DNA of 19,988 nucleotides. Source: PALSA-607 sp036501485. Lineage in GTDB: Bacteria; Actinomycetota; Actinomycetes; Acidothermales; Acidothermaceae. Positions 13,866 through 19,988 of the stretch are shown piece by piece; the first letter of the stretch is position 1, and every line of letters starts with the position of its first letter. Both the position numbers and the translations under genes were made by a program. The stretch spans positions 1 to 19,988 of the forward strand of contig DASYAG010000025.1 in assembly GCA_036501485.1 (NCBI GenBank), read 5' to 3'. The notes under the pieces were generated by a model that was not told where the DNA came from, searched no databases, and worked only from the letters and a program-made list of their open reading frames with translations.

Positions 13866-15920
13866 ATGATCAAGATCACGGGGGCACGGTTCGACGTGAA
13901 GGCTGCGAGCAACCGCCGACTGCCAGGGCTTGATGGCCTGCGCGCCATCGCAGTGATCGGGGTGCTCCTGTATCACGCCGGCGTCGGCTGGCTACCCGGC
14001 GGATTCCTCGGCGTCGACCTGTTCTTCGTGATCTCTGGCTTCTTGATCACCTCGCTTCTGTTGAGCGAGGCACGACTTGCCGGGCGCCTCTCGTTGCGGC
14101 AGTTCTACCTACGTCGTGCCCGGCGCCTGCTGCCCGCGCTTGTCGTCATGCTCGCCGTGGTAGCTGCGTTCATGGCGATCTTCGCCGCCACAAACCTCGG
14201 GCAGGCGCGCGGCGACATCGCTGCGGCACTGGGGTACGTGTCGAACTGGTGGTACGTGCTGCACCACCGGTCGTACTTCGTCGCGGCGGGCCGGCCGTCG
14301 CCGTTCCAGCACCTGTGGTCGCTCGCGGTCGAGGAGCAGTTCTACTTGATCTGGCCCGCTGTACTGGTCGTACTGGTGACCACCCGCGCTCGTCTGCGAT
14401 GGATCACTGGCGTTGCGCTCGTTGCCGCGCTGGGATCCGCGTTCTGGATGCGCGTACTTGCGGAGCGTGGCAACGTGCCGTTCGACACCGACTCTTCACG
14501 GTTGTACTTCGGCACCGACACGCACGCGAGCGCACTGTTGCTCGGTGCCGCCGCTGCGGCAGTGATGGCGGGTCTCGCTGCGCGACTTGATCGAGCGATC
14601 GCGCTCGGCGCCCGCGCCGCATTGGACGCCGTCGGTGTCGCAGCGTTGGTCGCCATGTGCTGGTCGATGCACGTTGTCGGCTACTACCGGCCGGGCTTGT
14701 ACCGCGGTGGCTTCCTCGCGTTCGGTGCTGTTGGCGTTGTCGTCGTGGCCACAGCTTCGGCGCCGGGCGGTTGGCTCGGACGGGCGCTCGATGTGCCGCC
14801 GATGCGATGGATTGGCGAACGTTCTTATGGCCTCTATCTCTGGCACTGGCCGGTTTTCGTCTACACGCGTCCGGGTCTTGATTGGTCGCTGCACGGTCCG
14901 GCTGCACTCGCCGCCCGCTTAGCGATCGTCGCCGTGCTGACAGAACTTTCGTACCGCTTCGTTGAGGTGCCCCTGCGTCGCGAGGGCGTCGTGTCATTGG
15001 CCCGCAAGCTTCGAGTGCGGCGATTGCCCGCTGCGGTTGTGTCGCCGAGCCCGCGGCCGATCGCCGAACTGGAACCTATCGATCGCGGCCGTCGCCGGCG
15101 CACATGGCGTGTCGTTGCGCCGGTGCTGTCTGCCGTGGTCGGCGTCGCTGTCGTGGCGGGGGCGACAACGTTCGTGTCGAATCGCATCGCGCGCACACAA
15201 GCTCGCCATGACGCCGCAACGCTCGGCCAGGGCGTATCGCCAACCGTCGGTTCGGATGCGCCCACGACTTCGACGTGGCCCACGGCAGCAGCGTCGTCTG
15301 CGGCAGCGGCGGCGACGAGCGAGGCACCCACGAGCGCGGCACCGACACCGCTGCCGGTCGTTGCGCCGCCCACGCATCCGTCGTCGCGCCCGACCCACCC
15401 GGCCGGTGGTCCGCACGCGGTGGCAACGACGCCGCCGACCATCCCCGTCGGCGCCCCGCCCTCGGTTAGTGCAGTTGGCGACTCCGTGATGCTCGACGCC
15501 GCGACCGCACTGAAGACGGTGTGTCCTGGTACTGAGGTGTACGCCGTCGTCGGTTGGCAGGCGAAGGCGGTGTTCACCGAAGTTGCCACCCTGCGCACGG
15601 CCGCGCACCTTGGCCGTGAGGTGGTCATTGAAACGGGCACCAACGGCATAGTGAGTGCGAAGGAGTTGGACGCGACCCTCACCGCGCTCGCCGACAGGCA
15701 GAAGGTGGTCGTCATCAACGACCACATGGACCGGCCATGGGAACCGCCGAACAACGCGATGTTCCCTTCCGTGGTCAAAGCGCATCCCAACGCGGTGCTG
15801 GTGAACTGGGATGCCGCAGCGGACACGCATCCGAGCTGGCTGAGCACAGACGGCGTGCATCTGAAGCCCGCAGGCCGCGCGCCCTACGCACAGTTGATCA
15901 AGGGGGCTGCGGCGTGCTGA
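13866..15920 (+). CDS. OafA-type acyltransferase 3 with C-terminal SGNH domain
   Basis: The 684-residue protein has two parts. Residues 18-380 are the acyltransferase 3 membrane domain: LDGLRAIAVIGVLLYHAG with conserved R26 and H37, then GVDLFFVISGFLITSLLL, FYLRRARRLLPAL, and HLWSLAVEEQFYLIWP. A further membrane helix near residue 420 and an Ala/Thr/Pro-rich linker (about 450-530) lead to an extracytoplasmic SGNH domain with GDS (S540), GTNG (591-594) and DGVH (D662, H665). Such proteins move acyl groups, usually acetyl, across the membrane onto surface polysaccharide or peptidoglycan. Donor and acceptor are not evident. The ATG at 13866 follows a hairpin that overlaps the weak ribosome-binding site. 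It is a single gene, followed by the VOC promoter. Confidence 0.94.
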   Translation: MIKITGARFDVKAASNRRLPGLDGLRAIAVIGVLLYHAGVGWLPGGFLGVDLFFVISGFLITSLLLSEARLAGRLSLRQFYLRRARRLLPALVVMLAVVAAFMAIFAATNLGQARGDIAAALGYVSNWWYVLHHRSYFVAAGRPSPFQHLWSLAVEEQFYLIWPAVLVVLVTTRARLRWITGVALVAALGSAFWMRVLAERGNVPFDTDSSRLYFGTDTHASALLLGAAAAAVMAGLAARLDRAIALGARAALDAVGVAALVAMCWSMHVVGYYRPGLYRGGFLAFGAVGVVVVATASAPGGWLGRALDVPPMRWIGERSYGLYLWHWPVFVYTRPGLDWSLHGPAALAARLAIVAVLTELSYRFVEVPLRREGVVSLARKLRVRRLPAAVVSPSPRPIAELEPIDRGRRRRTWRVVAPVLSAVVGVAVVAGATTFVSNRIARTQARHDAATLGQGVSPTVGSDAPTTSTWPTAAASSAAAAATSEAPTSAAPTPLPVVAPPTHPSSRPTHPAGGPHAVATTPPTIPVGAPPSVSAVGDSVMLDAATALKTVCPGTEVYAVVGWQAKAVFTEVATLRTAAHLGREVVIETGTNGIVSAKELDATLTALADRQKVVVINDHMDRPWEPPNNAMFPSVVKAHPNAVLVNWDAAADTHPSWLSTDGVHLKPAGRAPYAQLIKGAAAC

Positions 15921-15941
15921 AATGCGTGCACACGTAGCAAG

Positions 15942-15959
15942 TAGTTGAACGCTCAACCA
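15942..15959. promoter_or_regulatory. MarR-like palindromic operator overlapping the VOC promoter
   Basis: GTTGA (15944-15948), ACGC and TCAAC (15953-15957) form a perfect inverted repeat within an 18-base site flanked by T and A. Size and shape fit MarR-family operators. It covers the -35 element of the promoter below, so a bound protein would block transcription. No MarR gene lies in this window. Confidence 0.5.
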
Positions 15960-15973
15960 AAGTGAGGTATGGT
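15945..15973 (+). promoter_or_regulatory. Promoter TTGAAC-N17-TATGGT of the VOC gene, leaderless
   Basis: TTGAAC (15945-15950) and TATGGT (15968-15973) are separated by exactly 17 bases. Six bases after the -10 comes the ATG at 15980, so transcription should start at or next to the start codon. This is the best sigma-70-type promoter in the window. Confidence 0.55.
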
Positions 15974-15979
15974 TCGGCC

Positions 15980-16507
15980 ATGGGAATTTTCCGGCTCAAT
16001 CACGCGGTCCTCTATGTGCGCAACCTCGATGAGTCGGTGCGGTTCTACACCGACGTCCTGGGCTTTGTGCCGATCAACATGACGCCGGCGGGTTTTCGCG
16101 GCGCGGCCTTCCTGCAGGCCCCAGGCTCCACGAACGATCACGACCTCGGGCTGTTCGAGATCGGCGCAGCAGCCGGGCCGTCTGGCGCCGGCCGCACGAC
16201 CGTCGGTCTCTACCACCTGGCGTGGGAAGTCGACACCCTGCAAGAACTCGAGCGGGTGGCGCTGGCACTGTCGGCCGCCGATGCACTGGTCGGCAGTTCC
16301 GACCACGGCAGCACGAAGAGCCTGTACGGCAAGGATCCCAACGGCCTCGAGTTCGAGATCGTCTGGCTGATCCCGGCTGACCTGCTCGACGACGACGCGC
16401 TTGAGTCGCGCCGAAGCATCGGGCACCTCGACCTCGAGAAGGAAAAGTCGCGGTACGGCGCGACGACACAAGGCGGCATCGGGATCTCGCGGGTCGCCGT
16501 CAGCTAG
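15980..16507 (+). CDS. VOC family protein (glyoxalase / extradiol dioxygenase-like)
   Basis: This 175-residue protein has two beta-alpha-beta-beta-beta modules. The expected metal ligands are H8 (LNHAVLYV), H79 (LYHLAWEV) and E126 in DPNGLEFEIVW, the arrangement of catechol 2,3-dioxygenase-like members. RFYTDVLGF (21-29) is the family's first-helix motif. It could cleave or isomerise a small aromatic or oxo compound. I chose ATG at 15980 because the promoter -10 ends six bases before it and the first strand begins at residue 5; a GTG at 15962 would start inside the promoter. The C-terminal tail from about residue 133 is charged and beyond the core fold. It is followed 27 bases later by the oxidoreductase, suggesting a shared catabolic role. 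Confidence 0.88.
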   Translation: MGIFRLNHAVLYVRNLDESVRFYTDVLGFVPINMTPAGFRGAAFLQAPGSTNDHDLGLFEIGAAAGPSGAGRTTVGLYHLAWEVDTLQELERVALALSAADALVGSSDHGSTKSLYGKDPNGLEFEIVWLIPADLLDDDALESRRSIGHLDLEKEKSRYGATTQGGIGISRVAVS

Positions 16508-16534
16508 GCACTGCTCGACCGGCACTATGTGCCC

Positions 16535-17620
16535 ATGACGAATGAGCCAGTGCATACCGAACAGTTGCGGGTTGCCGTTGTTGGCTTCGGCCTGGCGGGT
16601 TCGGCTTTCCACGCGCCGCTCATTGCCGCGACACCCGGCATGGAGGTGTCGGCTGTCGTCACGGGCAACGCCGAACGTGCCGAGAGCGCCCGTCGCGACT
16701 ACGAAGGCGTCGAGGTGTTCGCGGACTTCGACAGCCTCATGGCGAAGCCAGACGAGATCGATCTCGTCGTTGTCGCGACTCCGAACCGCATGCATGCACC
16801 GACCGCATTCGCCGCGATCGATGCCGGCATAGCCGTCGTCATCGACAAGCCATTTGCTGTGAGCGTCGCGGAAGGCGAGTCGCTGATCGACGCGGCCGAC
16901 GCCCACGGCGTCCCGCTCAGCGTTTATCAAAACCGTCGATGGGACGGCGATTTCCTGACGCTTCGCCGGCTACTCGACGAGGGTGCGTTGGGCGAGGTCA
17001 CCAGATACGAGTCGAGATTCGAGCGTTGGCGTCCGGTGGCGGGGACGGGTTGGCGGGAGAGCGGTTCGCCGTCGGACGCCGGGGGGCTGCTGTTTGATCT
17101 CGGCCCGCACCTCATCGACCAGGCGCTCGTGTTGTTCGGCCCCGTCACGCACGTCTATGCCGAGGTCGACCGGCGCCGCGCCGGGGTGCAGGCCGACGAC
17201 GACGTGTTCGTCGCGCTGACGCACGCGTCCGGCGTGCGCAGCCAGTTGTGGTGCAGCGCGATCGCGTCCGACCTGGGGCCACGGATGCGAGTGCTGGGCA
17301 CCCGGTCCGCCTACGTCAAGTACGGACTCGACATGCAAGAGGATGCGCTGCGGCGTGGCGGCCGCCCCGACCGCCCCGACCGCGATGAGGCGTGGGGAAC
17401 CGAGCACGAGGCCAGCTACGGAACCCTGGGAGTCGTCGGGGAAGCAACCCCGATCGCCACCGAGCCTGGTGCCTACCAGCGCTACTACGAAGGGATCGGC
17501 GCCGCCTTGCGCGGCGAGGGCGACTTGCCAGTTGACCCCCGCGACTCCCTGGAGGGCTTAAGGATCATCGAGGCGGCCCGGCGATCGCAGGAAGAGGGCC
17601 TGGTCGTCCCGCTGAGCTGA
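16535..17620 (+). CDS. Gfo/Idh/MocA family oxidoreductase
   Basis: The 361-residue protein has an N-terminal Rossmann domain with GFGLAG (17-22), then VVVATPNRMHAP (78-89) and DKPF (104-107), where K105 is the catalytic lysine of the usual EKP motif (here D replaces E). The C-terminal alpha/beta domain carries GGLLFDLGPHLIDQ (183-196), with D188 and H192 in the active-site pattern. Relatives oxidise sugars, inositols or bile-pigment-like compounds with NAD(P); the substrate is not clear. Start ATG at 16535 was chosen over GTG at 16529. There is no Shine-Dalgarno, but CACTAT lies six bases before the ATG, so a second leaderless promoter is possible. Otherwise it is read from the VOC transcript. 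Confidence 0.93.
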   Translation: MTNEPVHTEQLRVAVVGFGLAGSAFHAPLIAATPGMEVSAVVTGNAERAESARRDYEGVEVFADFDSLMAKPDEIDLVVVATPNRMHAPTAFAAIDAGIAVVIDKPFAVSVAEGESLIDAADAHGVPLSVYQNRRWDGDFLTLRRLLDEGALGEVTRYESRFERWRPVAGTGWRESGSPSDAGGLLFDLGPHLIDQALVLFGPVTHVYAEVDRRRAGVQADDDVFVALTHASGVRSQLWCSAIASDLGPRMRVLGTRSAYVKYGLDMQEDALRRGGRPDRPDRDEAWGTEHEASYGTLGVVGEATPIATEPGAYQRYYEGIGAALRGEGDLPVDPRDSLEGLRIIEAARRSQEEGLVVPLS

Positions 17621-17628
17621 GGTCGTTG

Positions 17629-17646
17629 CGCCGGCGTCCACCGGCG
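17629..17646 (+). terminator. Hairpin after the oxidoreductase gene
   Basis: CGCCGG (17629-17634) and CCGGCG (17641-17646) form a perfect six-pair GC stem with a six-base loop, starting eight bases after the stop codon. There is no T-tract. It would separate this unit from the response-regulator promoter that follows. Confidence 0.38.
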
Positions 17647-17648
17647 AC

Positions 17649-17688
17649 TCACAGCATTCTTCCAGCTTTCTCACAGGCTTGGTGCAGG
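17649..17688. promoter_or_regulatory. Four 11-bp-phased half-sites upstream of the response regulator (PhoP-box-like)
   Basis: TCACAGC (17649), TTCCAGC (17660), TCACAGG (17671) and GTGCAGG (17682) begin exactly 11 bases apart and share CAG at positions 4-6. Mycobacterial PhoP binds TCACAGC-N4-TCACAGC, the same spacing and half-site. The array ends 72 bases before the GTG of a gene for a regulator of the same family, so autoregulation is the simplest reading. Confidence 0.5.
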
Positions 17689-17760
17689 CTGTAGGGAGAG
17701 GGTGCTGAGTTACCGGGCATCATGCGGTGGCGGATTTTCGGACCTGTGAAGGGTTGACCT

Positions 17761-18522
17761 GTGCCTACGAACGCTGTCCCGGCACCGCACCGGGTGCTGG
17801 TTGTCGACGACGAGCCCAGCATTTCCGACCTAGTGGCCACCGCCTTGCGGTTCGAGGGATTTGACGTCAGCACCGCGAGTACCGGGAACGGTGCTCTCGA
17901 AGCCGTCGAGCTGTCGCGGCCCGACCTCGTTGTACTCGACGTCATGCTGCCCGACTTCGACGGCTTCGAGGTGGCCCGCCGGTTGGCCGCGAAGGGCAAG
18001 AGTGTCCCGGTGCTGTTTTTGACCGCACGCGATGCGACCGACGACAAGGTGCTCGGGCTAAACGTGGGCGGCGACGACTACGTGACCAAGCCGTTCTCGC
18101 TCGCCGAGCTCGTCGCCCGTGTGCATGCCGTATTGCGCCGCAGCCACGGCAACGGACACGGCACTCGCATCTCGTTCAGCGATCTGGAGATGGACGACGA
18201 CACCCGCGAAGTGTTTCGCGGTGGCCGGCTCATCGAACTCACCGCCACCGAATACCGACTGCTGCACTACTTGCTGGTGAATGCGCGCAAGGTGTTGAGC
18301 CGCGCGCAACTGCTCGACCACGTATGGGACTACGACTTCGGCGGCGACTCCGGCGTGCTCGAGACCTACATCAGTTACCTGCGCAAGAAGGTCGACGTCG
18401 ACGGGCCGCCGCTGATTCACACCGTGCGGGGCGTCGGCTACACGATCCGACTTTCTAACCGGCCGGCCGAAACACGGTCGGCCGAGCCGGCTGCTGCCGA
18501 GGCAAGCGCAGACGCGAGCTAA
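17761..18522 (+). CDS. OmpR/PhoB-type two-component response regulator
   Basis: This 253-residue protein has a receiver domain (about 11-125) with acidic pair D16/D17, phosphorylation site D60 (LVVLDVMLPDFDG), T88 and K110 (TKPF). A winged-helix DNA-binding domain (about 135-232) follows, containing ELTATEYRLLHYLL, VLSRAQLLDHVWDYDF, YISYLRKKVD and HTVRGVGYTIR. It is closest in style to MprA/PhoP-type actinobacterial regulators. The last 20 or so residues are an Ala/Glu-rich tail. The start is GTG at 17761 with AAGGG seven bases upstream. No sensor kinase follows: the next gene is convergent, 30 bases away, so the kinase must be elsewhere or absent. Phased repeats upstream suggest self-control. 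Confidence 0.95.
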   Translation: MPTNAVPAPHRVLVVDDEPSISDLVATALRFEGFDVSTASTGNGALEAVELSRPDLVVLDVMLPDFDGFEVARRLAAKGKSVPVLFLTARDATDDKVLGLNVGGDDYVTKPFSLAELVARVHAVLRRSHGNGHGTRISFSDLEMDDDTREVFRGGRLIELTATEYRLLHYLLVNARKVLSRAQLLDHVWDYDFGGDSGVLETYISYLRKKVDVDGPPLIHTVRGVGYTIRLSNRPAETRSAEPAAAEASADAS

Positions 18523-18552
18523 TCACTCTGCTCTTGGTGCTTCGGGCGCTGG

Positions 18553-19269
18553 TTATTCGGGGGCCAGGTAGCGCTCGAGCCAGTTGATGGTTCGCACCCA
18601 CGCGTCTTTTGCGGACGCTTCGTCATAGCTAGCAGGTCGCGCGTCGCAGTGAAATCCGTGGCCGGCCTCCGCGTAGCGCACGACAGCACTTGGCACGTGC
18701 GCGGTCGCGGCTGCGCTGCGCAGATCTTCGACCTGGTCGACCGGGATATCGGGGTCGAGATCGCCGTACAGGCCGAGCCATGGCGATCGCAGGAGCGGCG
18801 CGAGTTCGACGAGCGGCCGAAACCCGAACCGACCCTGGTGGATGCCGCGGCCGTAGAACGTTATTGCGGCACCGTAGGCATCCTCCGCGGCGATCGCGCA
18901 TGCGATGGAGCCACCCATGCAGAACCCGACGATGCCCGTAAGTGACAGTGGCAAGCCTTGGCTAGCAAGGTGTTCGCGCACAGCAGTCAGGTCGGTGCGG
19001 ATGCCGTCGGCGGTCAGGTTCGCCATGTGGGGGAGCGCAAGGTCGATGTCGTAAGGAAGGGCGGTCACTCCGTCGCGATGAAAGAGATGCGGTGCAACGG
19101 CGCGATATCCGACTGCTGCGAGCCGCCCACAAACGTCGATGATGTGGTCGTTCACCCCGAAGGCTTCCTGAAGCACGATGACCGCGCCGCGCACCGGCCC
19201 GTCGGGAATCACCTCGGCGGCCGGAACCGGCCCATCCGAACCGGTCAGCTGCAGGGTCTGGTGATCCAT
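18553..19269 (-). CDS. Dienelactone hydrolase family protein
   Basis: The 238-residue alpha/beta hydrolase shows the dienelactone-hydrolase layout: E35 in VLQEAFGVN, nucleophile C117 in GFCMGG, D172 in GDLDPDIP and H204 in AGHGF. A cysteine nucleophile with the upstream glutamate is characteristic of this family, which opens lactone rings in chloroaromatic breakdown; many members act on other esters. It is cytoplasmic, with no signal peptide. It lies 26 bases downstream of the M48 peptidase gene on the same strand. TAGGGT six bases before the ATG suggests its own leaderless promoter. It converges with the response regulator gene. Confidence 0.93.
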   Translation of the reverse strand: MDHQTLQLTGSDGPVPAAEVIPDGPVRGAVIVLQEAFGVNDHIIDVCGRLAAVGYRAVAPHLFHRDGVTALPYDIDLALPHMANLTADGIRTDLTAVREHLASQGLPLSLTGIVGFCMGGSIACAIAAEDAYGAAITFYGRGIHQGRFGFRPLVELAPLLRSPWLGLYGDLDPDIPVDQVEDLRSAAATAHVPSAVVRYAEAGHGFHCDARPASYDEASAKDAWVRTINWLERYLAPE

Positions 19270-19275
19270 GGCCGC

Positions 19276-19281
19276 ACCCTA
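19276..19281 (-). promoter_or_regulatory. -10 box (TAGGGT) of the dienelactone hydrolase gene, probable leaderless start
   Basis: Minus-strand TAGGGT is followed by GCGGCC and the ATG at 19269, the same layout as the acetyltransferase gene. A TTGACG lies only 12 bases further upstream, too close for a standard -35. Confidence 0.4.
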
Positions 19282-19295
19282 ACTGGCTGGTGACG

Positions 19296-19988
19296 TCAAC
19301 TGGCTGCTGGTGTCGCCGCGGCGCGGATCGCAGCGATGCGAGCGGTGAGACTCGGATGTGTCGCGCCGAGATAGGACACCGTGTCGACGTCAAGCCGCAT
19401 GCCGTTGACTTCCGCAATCCTGATTAACGCCGCCTCGATGATGGTCGGGCCCGATGAACTGGCGGCGAACGCGTCGGCGGCAAACTCGCGGCGCTGCTTG
19501 CCCGAGCTGAACGCTGCTTCGACCGTGATGAGGAGCGCGACCACCAACGGCAAGTCTCCTGCTGCGACTACCAGGAAGGCGGAGAGGTAGGCGACTGCAG
19601 CCGTCATGATCGCCAGCGTGCGCCATGGGTGCTTGGTGGCCGCCAGGTGACCGATCTCGTGCGCGACTATTGCCGCGAACTGCGGCGGCGACAGATGTTG
19701 CACCAGATCCTCCGACACCACGATGTAACGGGCTCCCTTTACGGCACCGAAAACAGCGGCCCACGCGAGTGACCAGCGCCCCTTGTAGGCGATCACCCGG
19801 ATCGCTCGGATCGGCTGTCGGTGCCGCTTGCACAGCTCCATGACGGCAGCATCGACAGCCGGGGAGCACGGCTTGGTGAGTAGCGCAACCGTCAGCCACG
19901 GGGCTGCGAACCACGTCGACACGACGTAGAGCACGGCGCCGACAACTACCGCGCCAACCCCGGGGGCCGATTCCGTTGAGGATTGCCC
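19296..19988 (-). CDS. M48 family metallopeptidase, 5' end outside the window
   Basis: The frame is open to the window edge, so the N-terminus is missing; 230 residues are visible. HEIGH with flanking AHEIGHLAATKHP (about residues 109-121 of the visible part) supplies two zinc histidines and the catalytic glutamate, and RREFAADAFA about 55 residues later supplies the third ligand, Glu. A hydrophobic segment lies at the left edge (VGAVVVGAVLYVVSTWFAAP) and a second after the zinc motif, as in membrane-bound HtpX/Ste24-like enzymes. It probably degrades damaged membrane proteins or processes surface ones. THPSLTARIAAIRA near the C-terminus is the usual M48 ending. A GTG at 19934 is an internal codon, not a clear start. 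Confidence 0.9.
   Translation of the reverse strand, partial: GQSSTESAPGVGAVVVGAVLYVVSTWFAAPWLTVALLTKPCSPAVDAAVMELCKRHRQPIRAIRVIAYKGRWSLAWAAVFGAVKGARYIVVSEDLVQHLSPPQFAAIVAHEIGHLAATKHPWRTLAIMTAAVAYLSAFLVVAAGDLPLVVALLITVEAAFSSGKQRREFAADAFAASSSGPTIIEAALIRIAEVNGMRLDVDTVSYLGATHPSLTARIAAIRAAATPAAS

Noticed and set aside
14861..15847. 328-residue minus-strand frame over the acyltransferase linker and SGNH domain
   Set aside because: The sense strand has catalytic motifs; the antisense frame reflects Ala/Thr/Pro codon bias.
15962..15979. GTG at 15962 as the VOC start
   Set aside because: It would lie within the promoter -10 region and adds six residues before the first strand of the fold.
15953..16930. 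325-residue minus-strand frame across the VOC and oxidoreductase starts
   Set aside because: It crosses two good genes and their promoter and has no recognisable motif.

Overview
The window is high-GC DNA that is almost entirely coding, with short intergenic gaps. It looks like the chromosome of an actinobacterium. The support is an Eis-like acetyltransferase, a secreted sedolisin ending in cell-wall-binding repeats, an MprA/PhoP-like response regulator, a tiny lysine-rich protein preceded by DUF2237, and several genes with a TANNNT box six bases before the start codon (the leaderless-mRNA geometry described in actinobacteria). I cannot name a genus. I see no rRNA, tRNA, CRISPR array, transposase, phage gene or integration site.

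Layout. (1) 1-1618, minus strand: the 5' end of an unknown gene leaving the window, preceded by a tight four-gene run (lysine-rich 41-aa protein, DUF2237 protein, HIT hydrolase, small lipoprotein). (2) 1736-2581, plus: an NAD-dependent epimerase/dehydratase, convergent with an Eis-like N-acetyltransferase (2595-3824, minus). (3) 3971-5713, plus: a large polytopic membrane protein with an extracytoplasmic tail. (4) 5769-11197, minus: a three-gene, translationally coupled unit of secreted sedolisin with cell-wall-binding repeats, single-pass membrane protein and MGH1/GH63-like glycosidase. (5) 11493-15920, plus: a FUSC-family membrane protein and an OafA-type acyltransferase with a C-terminal SGNH domain. 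(6) 15980-17620, plus: a VOC-family protein and a Gfo/Idh/MocA oxidoreductase, behind a promoter overlapped by a MarR-like palindrome. (7) 17761-18522, plus: an OmpR/PhoB-type response regulator with no kinase beside it, preceded by four 11-bp-phased half-sites. (8) 18553-19988, minus: a dienelactone-hydrolase-family protein and the 3' part of an M48 metallopeptidase.

Sections 3-5 are rich in envelope functions: a membrane protein resembling lipid-linked glycosyltransferases, a wall-anchored protease, a transporter-like FUSC protein and a surface O-acyltransferase. A shared role is inference only.

The gene content is mostly ordinary. The least ordinary signal is in the DNA between genes. Perfect or near-perfect short tandem duplications sit exactly on gene ends. 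A 16-bp unit is present three times across the sedolisin-stop/membrane-protein-start junction, creating two four-residue mini-ORFs. A 26-bp unit carrying the glycosidase stop codon is present three times at the other end of the same operon. Weaker tandem repeats lie upstream of the FUSC and acyltransferase genes. I found no clear case for a new defence or mobile system.
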